The notes beneath the pieces were generated by a model. That model saw nothing but the letters and a program-made list of their open reading frames with translations, ran no database searches and was not told where the DNA came from. A stretch of DNA of 53,177 nt from Methylobacterium sp. 2A (GTDB taxonomy: Bacteria; Pseudomonadota; Alphaproteobacteria; Rhizobiales; Beijerinckiaceae), in assembly GCF_009806555.1 (NCBI RefSeq), contig NZ_VUOK01000055.1:1-53177 (forward strand), given 5' to 3'. This document shows, in pieces, positions 8,514 to 17,688 of the stretch. The stretch's first letter is position 1. Every line of letters starts with the position of its first letter. A program made the translations under genes and the position numbers.

Positions 8514-8978
8514 GCGGCCGGCACGCCTCCGGACCGGCGATCCGCCCCGCATCCACGATCCTGAGACTGCGCCGCCCCGCCGTTTCGCAGGCCTCACCCC
8601 GGGGCCTGAGACATGCCGACGACTCTGACCTGAAGCGCGGCCTGTCATTCGTGATGACGGTCTGAGATGCCGGCCCCCTCGACACGCGGCATCGTCCCCG
8701 CGCGCCTCGGGCGGCGGGGGCATGGCCGAAGAGACGAACACGCGGGACACGGCCAGGTGCGGCCAGGACGTATGAAACAGGAATATTGTGAAGGAATGTC
8801 CGGCGCCGCGCACTCCATCCCTCCTCTGCGGGGGGAGGGAGAGCGGCGGTGCCCTTCGCGCGTGATCGTCGACGAAGCATCGAGAATCCGTACGCCCTCG
8901 GGCCGAGGCATTGAGATCACCTGAGTTTCACGGCATCAGTCGGAAGAGACCACCACAACCCGGGCCTTTGGAATCGCC
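8514..8978. other. Intergenic region without a convincing gene
   Basis: 465 bp remain after repeat copy A and before the phosphomutase. Short open frames at 8667-8924 (+) and 8645-8920 (-) overlap each other and show no domain or start signal. The stretch has several small inverted repeats, for example CCCTCC...GGAGGG near 8820-8842. No promoter was identified with confidence. Confidence 0.5.
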
Positions 8979-10397
8979 GTGAGCAGCCTGAAATTCGGAA
9001 CCAGCGGCCTGCGCGGTCTCGTGACGGATCTCGTCGGCGGCCCGAGCTATGCCTATGCCTGCGCGTTCTTCCGGTCCGTCCCGGTGGAGGAGGGCCCCCG
9101 CGCGGTGGTGATCGGACGCGACCTGCGCGACAGCAGCGCGGGCATCGCCGCGACGGTGGCGCGCGCGGCGGCGGCGACGGGCTTCACGGCGATCGATTGC
9201 GGCGCGCTGCCGACGCCGGCGCTCGCCCTCGAAGCGATGCGGCGCGGCGCCTGCGCCGTCATGGTCACGGGCAGCCACATCCCGGAGGACCGCAACGGCC
9301 TCAAATTCTACCGGCCCGAGGGGGAGATCACCAAGGCCGACGAGGCGGCGATTCTGGCGGCGCTCGGCGACACGACGGCTCCCGACGCGGTGCCGGAGGC
9401 CTCGCCGGCCTCGCCCGAACCCGATGCCATCCTGCGTTATCGCCAGCGCTACGGGGCGGCCTTCTCCCCCGATCTCCTGCAGGACCTGCGCGTCGCAGTG
9501 TACGAGCAGAGTTCGGTCGCCCGGGACCTGCTGACCGACCTGCTCGCCGGGTTCGGCGCACAGGTGACGCCGATCGGCCGGTCCGACACCTTCGTGCCGA
9601 TCGACACCGAGGCCCACCGTCCGGAGGACGTCGCCTTCATCGCCGAGGTCATGGCGTCGGGCGCCTACGACGCCCTCGTGACCACGGACGGCGACGCCGA
9701 CCGGCCCCTGATCGCCGACGGCGCGGGGCGGATCCTGCGGGGGGACGTGCTCGGGCTGATCACGGCGCGGTTTCTCGGCGCGGACGCGGTCGCGGTTCCC
9801 GTCACGGCCGGCTCGGCGCTCGAACAGGCGGGCGGCTTCAGGCAGGTCCTGCGCACGCGGGTGGGCTCGCCCTTCGTCATCGCCGGCATGGAGCAGGCGA
9901 AGGCGGCCGGGGCGGGCATCGTCGTCGGCTTCGAGGCGAATGGCGGCTTCCTGCTCGGATCGGACGTGACCCGCGACGGCCGGGTGCTACCCGCCCTTCC
10001 GACCCGGGACGCGATGCTGCCGATCCTGGCCACCCTCGCGGCGGCGCGCGCGGCCAGCAAATCCCTGGCAGATCTGGTCGCCGCGCTCGATGCCGGCGAG
10101 ATGGCGAGCGACCGGCTCCCCAACACGCCCTCCGAGCGGAGCGGTGCCTTCCTCGAACGGCTCGGCGACACAGGCTTCCGAAGCGCGTTTCTGAAGCCTG
10201 TCGGCGTGCCGCAGGAGATCGACCGGCAGGACGGGGTCCGGATCGGGCTCGACGGCGGACGCACGATCCATTTCCGGGCGTCGGGGAATGCCCCGGAGTT
10301 GCGCTGCTATGCCGAGGCGAAATCGGCGCGCGAGGCCCAGGATCTCGTCCGGTGGGGGCTCGCCGCCGCCGCCGCCGCCATGGCGGACCGGGCCTAA
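8979..10397 (+). CDS. Phosphomannomutase/phosphoglucomutase family (alpha-D-phosphohexomutase)
   Basis: All four family loops are present in this 472-residue protein: the opening KFGTSGLRG (5-13), the catalytic phosphoserine loop VTGSHIPEDRNG (Ser99), the metal-binding loop DGDADR (237-242), the sugar-specificity loop GFEANGG (317-323), and the phosphate-binding loop RASGNAPELR (433-442). It interconverts hexose 6-phosphate and 1-phosphate in the cytoplasm, feeding GDP-mannose or UDP-glucose pools for glycan synthesis. The loop GFEANGG resembles the mannose-type GEMS(A)G loops less than usual, so substrate preference is uncertain. Translation starts at GTG 8979 with only a weak ribosome site. 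Confidence 0.9.
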   Translation: MSSLKFGTSGLRGLVTDLVGGPSYAYACAFFRSVPVEEGPRAVVIGRDLRDSSAGIAATVARAAAATGFTAIDCGALPTPALALEAMRRGACAVMVTGSHIPEDRNGLKFYRPEGEITKADEAAILAALGDTTAPDAVPEASPASPEPDAILRYRQRYGAAFSPDLLQDLRVAVYEQSSVARDLLTDLLAGFGAQVTPIGRSDTFVPIDTEAHRPEDVAFIAEVMASGAYDALVTTDGDADRPLIADGAGRILRGDVLGLITARFLGADAVAVPVTAGSALEQAGGFRQVLRTRVGSPFVIAGMEQAKAAGAGIVVGFEANGGFLLGSDVTRDGRVLPALPTRDAMLPILATLAAARAASKSLADLVAALDAGEMASDRLPNTPSERSGAFLERLGDTGFRSAFLKPVGVPQEIDRQDGVRIGLDGGRTIHFRASGNAPELRCYAEAKSAREAQDLVRWGLAAAAAAMADRA

Positions 10398-10455
10398 CGC
10401 GGGACCGGCTGCCGGCAACGGGATGCCGGCTCACAGGGGAGGGGATGATTCCCGA

Positions 10456-11376
10456 TCAGCCCCTTCCTGAACCGTCCCCCACCGCCGCCCAGGCCTCGCT
10501 CGACCGGTAGACCTGCTTCAGGAACGCGATGAACGCCCGGGTCTTGGCCGGCACGAAGGCCCGGCTCGGATAGACCGCGAAGATACCCGCCGAGGCCGCC
10601 GCCGCATAGGCCGGCAGCACCACCTCCAGCGTCCCGTCGCGCAGCTCCGCATGGACGTCCCAGGTCGAGCGCAGGGCGATCCCGAGGCCGCCGATCACCG
10701 CCTCCCGCACCACCTCGTTGGAATGGGTCCGCAGGGGGCCGGACGCGCTCACCGTGCAAGGCCCGTCCGGACCGACGAGCCGCCAGGGATTCTGGTTCTC
10801 CGTGGCGAGGCAGACATGGCCGCGCAGGTCGTCGAGGGTCTCGGGGCGCCCCGCGATATCGAGATATCCCGGCCGCGCGCAGAGAACCCGCCGCACCGGG
10901 GCGAGGCGCACCGCCGTCAGCCCGGAACTCTCCAGGGCGCCGACCCGGATCGCGAGGTCGTAGCCGCGCTCCACGAGCGATTCGAACTCGTCGCTCAGTT
11001 CCAGGTTCAGCACGAGATCCGGGTGAAGGGCGAAGAAGGCCCGCAGGTGCGGGACGATGTGCAGCCGCCCGAAGGAGCTCGGCGCCGTCACCCGCAGCGT
11101 CCCCCGGGCGCGGGTCGCGTTCTGCGAGACGAGGCTCTCCGCCTCCGCGATGGCGTCCACGATCGGGGCGATCCGCTGGAAGAACGCCGTGCCGATATCG
11201 GTCGGGGCGACCCGGCGGGTGGTCCGATGCAGCAGGCGTACGGCCAGCCGCTCCTCCAGCCGCTTCAGCCGCTTCGACACCACCGCCACCGACAGGCCGA
11301 GTTCCGACCCGGCCTGGGTCAGGCTGCCGGTGCGGACCACCCGGGCGAAGATCTCCAGGTCGCTCTGGTCGTGCAT
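10456..11376 (-). CDS. LysR-family transcriptional regulator
   Basis: From the ATG at 11376 the protein has 306 residues, the usual LysR length. The N-terminal winged helix is clear (LEIFARVVRTGSLTQAGSEL, then VSKRLKRLEERLAVRLLHRT). It is followed by the periplasmic-binding-protein-like effector domain (RGTLRVTAPSSFGRLHIVP, ... VIGGLGIALRSTWDV). It is divergent from the malate synthase gene with a 141-bp shared gap, the classical arrangement for a LysR protein that controls the neighbouring gene and itself. The inducer is unknown. A TTG at 11400 would add eight residues. Confidence 0.9.
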   Translation of the reverse strand: MHDQSDLEIFARVVRTGSLTQAGSELGLSVAVVSKRLKRLEERLAVRLLHRTTRRVAPTDIGTAFFQRIAPIVDAIAEAESLVSQNATRARGTLRVTAPSSFGRLHIVPHLRAFFALHPDLVLNLELSDEFESLVERGYDLAIRVGALESSGLTAVRLAPVRRVLCARPGYLDIAGRPETLDDLRGHVCLATENQNPWRLVGPDGPCTVSASGPLRTHSNEVVREAVIGGLGIALRSTWDVHAELRDGTLEVVLPAYAAAASAGIFAVYPSRAFVPAKTRAFIAFLKQVYRSSEAWAAVGDGSGRG

Positions 11377-11455
11377 TCTCAACGCTGCGGAAAGAATCAA
11401 ATCCGTTTTGCTGTCTTTTTCGCGGATGCCAAGGCGTCTATCGACGGTGATCTCA

Positions 11456-11484
11456 AAAAAATTTCATCCGCCGTCCGATTTTTT
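11456..11484. promoter_or_regulatory. AT-rich dyad between LysR gene and glcB
   Basis: A perfect 7-bp inverted repeat (11456-11462 with 11478-11484, AAAAAAT/ATTTTTT) with a 15-base spacer lies about 34 bases before glcB. It stands out in a very GC-rich background. It may be a LysR operator or overlap the glcB promoter; that role is inferred from position only. Confidence 0.35.
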
Positions 11485-11517
11485 CTGACGGCCGCATCTC
11501 ACGCTCAGGAGATCGCC

Positions 11518-13659
11518 ATGTCGACTCTCGCCATCGCCGCGGACCTTCGCACCTTCCTGGCCGAGGAGGCGCTGCCCGGAACGGGCATCTCGGCCGAAGC
11601 CTTCTGGTCGGGGTTCGAGGCCATCGTGCGGGACCTCGCGCCGCGCAACCGGGCGCTGCTCAACCGGCGCGACGGGCTCCAGGCCGATATCGATGCCTGG
11701 CACCGCGATCATCGCGGCCAGCCGCACGACCCCGCCGCCTATGCGGCGTTCCTGACGCGGATCGGCTATCTCCAGCCGGAGCCCGGCGCCGTCCGCGTGA
11801 CCACCGAGAACGTCGATGCGGAAATCGCCGCCATCGCCGGACCGCAGCTCGTGGTGCCGATCTCGAATGCCCGCTACGCGCTCAACGCCGCCAACGCCCG
11901 CTGGGGCAGCCTCTACGACGCCCTCTACGGCACCGACGCGATCCCGCAGGAGGGCGATCTCGCCCCCGGCACCGGCTTCAACCCGGCCCGCGGCGCCGCC
12001 GTGGTGGCCAAGACGAAGGCGTTCCTCGACGCGACCGCGCCGCTCAGCGTCGGCTCCTGGACGGATGCCGTGGGTTTTTCGGTGGTGGGCGGACGGCTTG
12101 CCGTTGACCTCGGCGCCGGCCGCAGCGCCGGCCTGACCGGCACGGCGGATTTTGCGGGCTACACCGGCGAGCCCGGGGCGCCGACCGCGCTCCTGCTGCG
12201 CCACAACGGCCTGCATGTCGAGATCGTCATCGACCGCACGAGCCCGATCGGCCGCACCGACCCGGCCGGCATCGCCGACGTGGTGCTGGAATCCGCCCTC
12301 TCGACCATCATGGATATGGAGGATTCGGTCGCCGCGGTGGATTCGGCCGACAAGGTCGCGGTCTACCGCAGCTGGCTCGGCCTGATGCGCGGCGACCTCG
12401 TGGCCAGCCTGTCCAAGGGCGGCCGCACGATCGAGCGCCGTCTCGCCGACGACCGCACCTACACGGCCCCCGACGGCCGCAGCCTGACCCTGAAGGGGCG
12501 CTCGCTGATGCTGGTCCGGCATGTCGGTCACCACATGTACACCGACGCCGTCACCCTCGACGGCGCCGAGATCCCCGAGACGATCCTCGACGCGGCCATG
12601 ACCGCCCTCATCGCCCGACACGACCTCGACGGCCCCCGGCGCAACAGCCGGACCGGCTCGGCCTACATGGTCAAGCCGAAGCTGCACGGGCCGGAGGAGG
12701 TCGCCTTCGCGGTGGAGCTGTTCGGACGGGTCGAGGCTCTGGTCGGCCTCGCGCCGCGGACCCTCAAGATCGGCGTGATGGACGAGGAGCGGCGCACGAC
12801 GCTGAACCTCAAGGCGGCGATCGCGGCGGCCTCCGACCGGCTGTTCTTCATCAACACCGGCTTCCTCGACCGGACCGGCGACGAGATCCACACCTCGCTG
12901 GAGGCCGGGCCGGTGGTCCGCAAGGATGCCATGAAGGCGACCGCCTGGATCAAGGCCTACGAGGACGGCAACGTCGATGCCGGCCTCGCCTGCGGCCTGC
13001 CCGGCCACGCTCAGATCGGCAAGGGCATGTGGGCCGCCCCCGACCGGATGGCCGCGATGCTCGACGCCAAGGGCGCACACCCGGAGGCCGGCGCCAACAC
13101 CGCCTGGGTCCCGTCACCCACCGCCGCGACGCTCCACGCGCTGCACTACCATCAGGTGGATGTCCGCGCCCGCCAGGCGGCGCTCGCCGGCCGGGCGCCC
13201 GCGACCCGGGACGCCATGCTGACCCTGCCGCTCGCCGAGGGTCCCTTCGCGCCGGAGGCGGTGCGGGAGGAACTCGACAACAACTGCCAGGGGATCCTGG
13301 GCTACGTGGTCCGCTGGATCGACCAGGGCGTCGGCTGCTCGAAGGTGCCCGACATCCACGAGGTTGGCCTGATGGAGGACCGTGCGACCCTGCGGATCTC
13401 CAGCCAGCACATCGCCAACTGGCTGCGCCACGGGATCGTGGATCGCGATCAGGTCGAGGAAGCGCTCCGGCGGATGGCGGGCGTGGTCGATCGCCAGAAC
13501 GCGGGCGACCCGGCCTACCGGCCGATGGCGCCGGGCTTCGACGGGCCGGCCTTCCGGGCCGCGCAGGCGCTGATCTTCGAGGGCGCGCAGCAGCCGAACG
13601 GCTACACCGAGTTCGTGCTGCACCGGTTCCGCCGTGAGGCCAAGAACCGGAAGGTCTGA
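11518..13659 (+). CDS. glcB: Malate synthase G
   Basis: This 713-residue protein is of normal length for the G isoform, which condenses glyoxylate and acetyl-CoA to malate in the glyoxylate shunt. Family motifs include MDMEDSVAAVDSADKV, RTGSAYMVKPKLHGPEEV, GVMDEERRTTLNLKAAI and FINTGFLDRTGDEIHT, which hold the Mg2+ and CoA sites. The frame is open far upstream, but ATG 11518 follows CAGGAG at a good distance and gives the standard N-terminus MSTLAIAADL. It is divergent from a LysR regulator, its likely controller. Nothing links it functionally to the flagellar genes downstream. Confidence 0.95.
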   Translation: MSTLAIAADLRTFLAEEALPGTGISAEAFWSGFEAIVRDLAPRNRALLNRRDGLQADIDAWHRDHRGQPHDPAAYAAFLTRIGYLQPEPGAVRVTTENVDAEIAAIAGPQLVVPISNARYALNAANARWGSLYDALYGTDAIPQEGDLAPGTGFNPARGAAVVAKTKAFLDATAPLSVGSWTDAVGFSVVGGRLAVDLGAGRSAGLTGTADFAGYTGEPGAPTALLLRHNGLHVEIVIDRTSPIGRTDPAGIADVVLESALSTIMDMEDSVAAVDSADKVAVYRSWLGLMRGDLVASLSKGGRTIERRLADDRTYTAPDGRSLTLKGRSLMLVRHVGHHMYTDAVTLDGAEIPETILDAAMTALIARHDLDGPRRNSRTGSAYMVKPKLHGPEEVAFAVELFGRVEALVGLAPRTLKIGVMDEERRTTLNLKAAIAAASDRLFFINTGFLDRTGDEIHTSLEAGPVVRKDAMKATAWIKAYEDGNVDAGLACGLPGHAQIGKGMWAAPDRMAAMLDAKGAHPEAGANTAWVPSPTAATLHALHYHQVDVRARQAALAGRAPATRDAMLTLPLAEGPFAPEAVREELDNNCQGILGYVVRWIDQGVGCSKVPDIHEVGLMEDRATLRISSQHIANWLRHGIVDRDQVEEALRRMAGVVDRQNAGDPAYRPMAPGFDGPAFRAAQALIFEGAQQPNGYTEFVLHRFRREAKNRKV

Positions 13660-13681
13660 GACGCGGGGCCTGAGCCCCTAA

Positions 13682-13716
13682 TCCGGCCGCGGGGCCGACA
13701 GGCACCCGCGGCCGGA
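13682..13716. terminator. Hairpin between convergent glcB and flhB
   Basis: A 12-bp perfect GC stem (13682-13693 with 13705-13716) with an 11-base loop lies in the 99-bp gap between the two convergent gene ends. A smaller 5-bp stem (13665-13678) precedes it. There is no T-run, so it may be a bidirectional weak terminator. Confidence 0.5.
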
Positions 13717-13758
13717 GATCCACTCCGAGGGCCGCCGACGTCCGGCCTCCCGGGCCGC

Positions 13759-14823
13759 TCAGCGCCGCTTGCGCGTCATGACGTAGACGAGGAGATTTGC
13801 CACCGCGCGGTAGAATTCCGCCGGGATCGTCTGGTTGATCTCCACATGGTCGTACATCGCCCGGGTCAGGGCCTTGTCGATCACGACCTCGATCCGGTTC
13901 TGCTCGGCGATCTCCCGGATGCGCAGGGCGATCAGATCCGTGCCCTTGGCCAGGACCATCGGCGCGTCGTTCTCGTTCTGGTCGTAGCGCAGCGCGATGG
14001 CATAGTGCGTCGGGTTGGCCAGGACCATGGTGGCGCGGGGCACTGCGGCCATCATCTGCTTGCGCAGACGGTCCCTGGCGATCGAGCGTATCTTCGCCTT
14101 GACCGCCGGATCGCCCTCCATCTGCTTGAACTCGTCCTTGAGTTCCTGCTTCGACATCCGCAGATCGCGCTGCCAACGCACCCGGGTCCAGACCAGGTCG
14201 CCCGCCACCAGGGCGATGGTCGCCACGCTCACCGCCGAGACGAGGCGCACCGACAGGGTGAGGAGGAATTCGGGCAGCCCGATCGGATCCATAAACATGA
14301 CATTCACGATCTCGTGCCGGTCGGCGCTCAACACCATGAACGACATGCTGCCGATCGCCAGGAACTTGAAGAGATTTTTTCCAAACTCGACGACACCCTG
14401 CAGACTGAACATCCGCCCCCAACCGCTGATGGGCGAGATTCGGGACCATTGCGGCTGGATGCGATCAAACACGATCTGAGGTACGTTCTGGAAGACGGAG
14501 GCCGCGATCCCGGCGACCAGCAGCATCAGCAGGATCGGCAGCAGGAAGCGTCCCATCTCGAGCGACAGCGCGTAGACGAGGTGCATGGCATCCCGGCTGG
14601 TCTCCACCCGGAAGTTGCGCGGTTGCTCGAGAATCAGGGCGAGCCGCTGCAGGAGCGGAACGCCCTGATCCCGCGCCACGAACACCAGGAAGAGCAGAAG
14701 GCCCAGGATCGACACGAAGACCGGCGCCTCCCGGGAGAACGGGACATTGCCCTGCGCGATCGCGTCGCTGATCTTCTTGTCGCTCGGCGCCTCGGTCTTG
14801 CTCTCCTTGTCGTCGTCGGCCAT
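13759..14823 (-). CDS. flhB: Flagellar export gate protein FlhB
   Basis: This 354-residue protein has the expected four-helix membrane domain (about residues 33-212) and a cytoplasmic autoprotease domain. The self-cleavage motif NPTH is at 270-273. The N-terminal KTEAPSDKKISDA is the conserved FlhB opening. FlhB sits in the inner-membrane export apparatus and switches secretion from rod/hook to filament substrates, together with FliK (also in this window). It is the last gene of the minus-strand motA-fliM-fliN-fliG block, 116 bases after fliG. Confidence 0.97.
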   Translation of the reverse strand: MADDDKESKTEAPSDKKISDAIAQGNVPFSREAPVFVSILGLLLFLVFVARDQGVPLLQRLALILEQPRNFRVETSRDAMHLVYALSLEMGRFLLPILLMLLVAGIAASVFQNVPQIVFDRIQPQWSRISPISGWGRMFSLQGVVEFGKNLFKFLAIGSMSFMVLSADRHEIVNVMFMDPIGLPEFLLTLSVRLVSAVSVATIALVAGDLVWTRVRWQRDLRMSKQELKDEFKQMEGDPAVKAKIRSIARDRLRKQMMAAVPRATMVLANPTHYAIALRYDQNENDAPMVLAKGTDLIALRIREIAEQNRIEVVIDKALTRAMYDHVEINQTIPAEFYRAVANLLVYVMTRKRR

Positions 14824-14925
14824 CGCGGCAGCTCAGTCTCCGGCGCTCGCCACGGAGGGGGCGGCCGATTCGGCGGGGGACGGGGTGGGCCGGCCCGGAT
14901 GCGGGGCCGTGCCTGACGGCGGGGC

Positions 14926-14942
14926 TATCGAGCACGGCACTA
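14926..14942 (-). repeat. Short fragment of the dispersed repeat at the fliG stop
   Basis: On the minus strand the sequence TAGTGCCGTGCTCGATAG starts at the fliG stop codon and matches the GCCGTGCTCGAT block of copy A and of the hairpin at 31737-31789. Confidence 0.5.
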
Positions 14943-15968
14943 GCGGATATACGTATCTTCCGTGTCGGACGCGTTGAGTTCGATCTCGCCGCGGGCCGCC
15001 ATCTCCAGGGCCTGGTCGGTGATCGAACGCCGCGCCTCGAGCACGTCCCGCTGGGAGGCGGGCTCGCCGCCATCCAGTTCGTGCTCGACGAGGCGCCGGG
15101 CGCGGGCGGTCAGGCCGCTGAGCACCACGCTGCGCAGCTGCGGGCTCGTCCCCTTGAGCGCGAGAATGACCTTCTCGTGCGGGATCTGATCGAACAGCGC
15201 CGTGCGCGCCCGCGGCGTCATATTGATGATGTCGTCGAAGGTGAAGAGCAGGCTCTTGAGGATCTCGGCGGATTTCGGCCGCGACTGCGCGAGGTTGTCG
15301 AGGACCTCCTCCATGCTCTGGCGCTCCATCTTGTTGATGATGTCCGCCATCCGCGAATGGGTATCCGCCGCGGCGTTGCGCGCGAGGTTGATCATGAAAT
15401 CCTCGTGGATCGTCTGCTCGATCATCTTCATCGTCGCCTCGACGATCGGCTTGAAGGTCAGCATCCGCCGCATGACGCCGTTGCGCAGGGGTGCCGGAAG
15501 CTGGGCCATCACCTTCGCGGCGCAGGCCGGTTTGACCTTCGACAGGACCAGCGCCACCGTCTGCGGGTGCTCCTTCATCAGGTAGGAGGCCAGGGCGGTC
15601 TCCGACCCGTTCGAGATCCGGTCCCAGATCGAGCGCTCACCCGCCCCGAGGACGTCGGACATGAGCTCGGCGATCTGCTCCGGCGGCAGCACCCCGTCCA
15701 GGAGCTTCTCCATCTCCCGGGCCGTCCCGACCAGGCTGGCACCGTCGGCGAACAGGGAGGCGACCTGCTCGATGAGCCCTTCGAGCTGATCGCGCGGCAC
15801 CGGTCCCAGTTGCGCCACGGCACGCGTGATCTGCTTCAGCTCGGCGCCGTCGAAATATTTGACCAGCCGACTGGAGCTGGCCTTGTTCATCGCGATGAGG
15901 ACGGCGGCGACCTCCTCGGACGGCGTCAGGACCCTGACGCCCGTCTTGGACACGGGACCTGCGGCCAT
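14940..15968 (-). CDS. fliG: Flagellar motor switch protein FliG
   Basis: This 342-residue protein has the N-terminal FliF-binding helical domain (LTPSEEVAAVLIAMN), the middle-domain EHPQ motif at 133-136 that contacts FliM, and the C-terminal torque domain (SRPKSAEILKSLLFTFDDI, VLSGLTARARRLVEHEL) carrying the charged residues that face MotA. FliG is part of the C-ring rotor. It lies 14 bases after fliN in the same operon. Its TAG stop abuts a fragment of the dispersed repeat. Confidence 0.97.
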   Translation of the reverse strand: MAAGPVSKTGVRVLTPSEEVAAVLIAMNKASSSRLVKYFDGAELKQITRAVAQLGPVPRDQLEGLIEQVASLFADGASLVGTAREMEKLLDGVLPPEQIAELMSDVLGAGERSIWDRISNGSETALASYLMKEHPQTVALVLSKVKPACAAKVMAQLPAPLRNGVMRRMLTFKPIVEATMKMIEQTIHEDFMINLARNAAADTHSRMADIINKMERQSMEEVLDNLAQSRPKSAEILKSLLFTFDDIINMTPRARTALFDQIPHEKVILALKGTSPQLRSVVLSGLTARARRLVEHELDGGEPASQRDVLEARRSITDQALEMAARGEIELNASDTEDTYIR

Positions 15969-15982
15969 GGCGGTGCGTCCTG

Positions 15983-16369
15983 TCAGCCGGCGGCTTCGGC
16001 CGGGGCGGAACCGACGATCTCGGTGAGGGACACGCCGAAGCGCGAATTGTCGTCCTCGACCACGACGACTTCGCCCCGGGCGATGACGCGCCCGTTCACG
16101 ACGACGTCGACCGGCTCACCGACCCGGTGATCGAGGGGAACGATCGCGCCCCGCCCCAGCTTCATCAGGTTGGCGACCGGCATCGTGGCCGAGCCCAGGA
16201 CCACCTGCATCAGCACCGGGATCCGGAGGATGGAATCGAGATTGCGGCCGCTGCCCAGGCGCTCGTCCTGCGCCCCCTGCTCGGCGGCGTGAGCCTCGAT
16301 CTTCGCGAACAGGCTGTCGCTGTGCCCGGCCCCGGAAGCGGCGTCGGACTGGTCTGGGGGCGGTGACAT
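15983..16369 (-). CDS. fliN: Flagellar motor switch protein FliN
   Basis: The real start is the ATG at 16369, preceded by a good AAGGAG, although the frame is open further upstream. It gives 128 residues: a low-complexity N-terminus and a SpoA domain with NLDSILRIPVLMQVVLGSATM, LGRGAIVPLDHRVGEPVDV, VNGRVIARGEVVVVEDD and RFGVSLTEIV. FliN forms the base of the C-ring with FliM and docks export-ATPase complexes through FliH. Confidence 0.95.
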   Translation of the reverse strand: MSPPPDQSDAASGAGHSDSLFAKIEAHAAEQGAQDERLGSGRNLDSILRIPVLMQVVLGSATMPVANLMKLGRGAIVPLDHRVGEPVDVVVNGRVIARGEVVVVEDDNSRFGVSLTEIVGSAPAEAAG

Positions 16370-16434
16370 CGAGCACTCCTTCGGATGGGGACGGCCGCGC
16401 GGCCATGGGGAGGGCGCCCGCCGGGGCGCCGGCA

Positions 16435-16773
16435 TCAGGCGCCGGTCAGGCCGGCGCCGACCGCCGTCTCCTGAGGCGCCGCGGCGGGCTGCGCCGCGTT
16501 CGTCAATCTCAGCCGCTCCGCCTTGAGCTCGTCGAGGGCCGCCTTCGCGGACTCGATCTCGCGGCTCAGATCCTCCAGGACCATGCGCCCGTCCTGGGCG
16601 AAGGATTGGACGGCGTTGCTGGCGCCGACCAGGGCGGTGGCGCTCCAATCGACCATGTCGCGATACTGCGCATGGTACCGGTCCAGGCGCTTCAACCGCA
16701 TGTACATGGGCACGAGGCAGGCGGTCGTCGCCACCAGCGCGGCGAAGAGCAGGGCCTCAGCGGGCGAGAACAT
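16435..16773 (-). CDS. Small membrane protein between fliM and fliN
   Basis: The ATG at 16773 lies inside the end of fliM (17-base overlap), giving 112 residues. Residues 5-25 form one hydrophobic helix (LLFAALVATTACLVPMYM), then a basic turn (RLKRLDRYH), then a long helical region with coiled-coil character (LEDLSREIESAKAALDEL). The overlap implies translational coupling to fliM. Topology resembles small single-pass proteins with a cytoplasmic coiled coil. I associate it loosely with the alphaproteobacterial flagellar small-protein group DUF6468, unverified. Possible roles are C-ring assembly or coupling; no function is known to me. Confidence 0.75.
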   Translation of the reverse strand: MFSPAEALLFAALVATTACLVPMYMRLKRLDRYHAQYRDMVDWSATALVGASNAVQSFAQDGRMVLEDLSREIESAKAALDELKAERLRLTNAAQPAAAPQETAVGAGLTGA

Positions 16774-17686
16774 CGTCGATAAACTCCTGGTCCTGATCGA
16801 TGAAGCGGTCCACGCGCAGGAGGATGTTGCCGTCCGCCTGCCCGACCTCGCACCAGAACAGATCGCGGTCGTTGCCCACGAGCTTGGCGCGGCTGCGCGG
16901 GGTGGCCCGAAGTTCCAGCACCTGGCCGACCTTGAGATCGACGATCTCACCCAGTGTCAGGTGCCGCTCCTCCAGGATCGCCTTCAGCGTCACCGGGGTC
17001 TTCTGCACCTCGCTGGCGATCTGCTTGGTCCACTTGGAATCCCGGGCCGAGGTCTCGCCGACCAGGATCCGCGCCAGGCTCTGGCGCATCGGGTTGAGGA
17101 CGGATTGCGGGATGATGATGAACATCTCGCCGCCGCGGTTGAGCGCCTGCAGCAGGAAGCTCGCCGCCACCGCCTGGTTGTTCCGGCGGCCGATGACCGC
17201 GAAATCCATCCGCAGCTCGGTCCGCTCCAGCTTGAACGGCGTGTCGGCCACCAGGGCGAAGCCGGTCTGCATCGCCTTGCCGATCTGCTCGAACAGGCGC
17301 TGGGCGATCCGCATTTCAATGCTCGAGAACGAGCGCTCCTCGTCCAGCGGCGGCTCGGATCCGTCGGAGCCGAGCATGACCTCCACCATCGTGAAGATGA
17401 AGTCCCGGTCGAAGCCGACCAGCACGTGGCTGTCCCATTCCGCCGCGTGGAAGATGCCGGCGATCGCGTTCGACTCGTAGGGTTCGAGGATGTCGCCGAA
17501 GCGCTGCGTATCGACATTGCTCAGCGAGAAGTAGACCGGGGACGCCGCGAAGTGCCGGAGCTGGTCCGCGCAGGCGGTCGCGACCCGGTCCAGGATCACG
17601 TGCAGCATCGGCAGGCGTTCGAGGGAGAGACCCGCCGCGTCCAGCAGCCGGTCCCGGATGTCGGCGGCGGCCTGTTGCTTGTCCAT
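16757..17686 (-). CDS. fliM: Flagellar motor switch protein FliM
   Basis: This 309-residue protein has a middle CheC-like domain (FSSIEMRIAQRLFEQIGKAM) and a C-terminal SpoA domain (LTLGEIVDLKVGQVLEL, ADGNILLRVDRFIDQ). The usual N-terminal CheY-P-binding motif (LSQDEIDALL in enterics) is not evident; the protein opens MDKQQAAADIRDRLLDAAGL, as in Rhizobiales FliM. It links the stator-facing FliG to FliN in the C-ring. It starts two bases after the motA stop and overlaps the following small gene. Confidence 0.95.
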   Translation of the reverse strand: MDKQQAAADIRDRLLDAAGLSLERLPMLHVILDRVATACADQLRHFAASPVYFSLSNVDTQRFGDILEPYESNAIAGIFHAAEWDSHVLVGFDRDFIFTMVEVMLGSDGSEPPLDEERSFSSIEMRIAQRLFEQIGKAMQTGFALVADTPFKLERTELRMDFAVIGRRNNQAVAASFLLQALNRGGEMFIIIPQSVLNPMRQSLARILVGETSARDSKWTKQIASEVQKTPVTLKAILEERHLTLGEIVDLKVGQVLELRATPRSRAKLVGNDRDLFWCEVGQADGNILLRVDRFIDQDQEFIDDVLAR

Positions 17687-17688
17687 GA

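Noticed and set aside
8645..8924. Short frames on both strands before the phosphomutase
   Set aside because: They overlap each other and show Arg/Pro/Ala-rich composition without any recognisable feature.
11464..13080. 538-residue minus-strand open frame opposite glcB
   Set aside because: Low-complexity antisense frame without motif; malate synthase on the plus strand is certain.
14824..14939. Possible small gene between flhB and fliG
   Set aside because: The frame has no start signal and continues out of frame from flhB; it is more likely an untranslated spacer.
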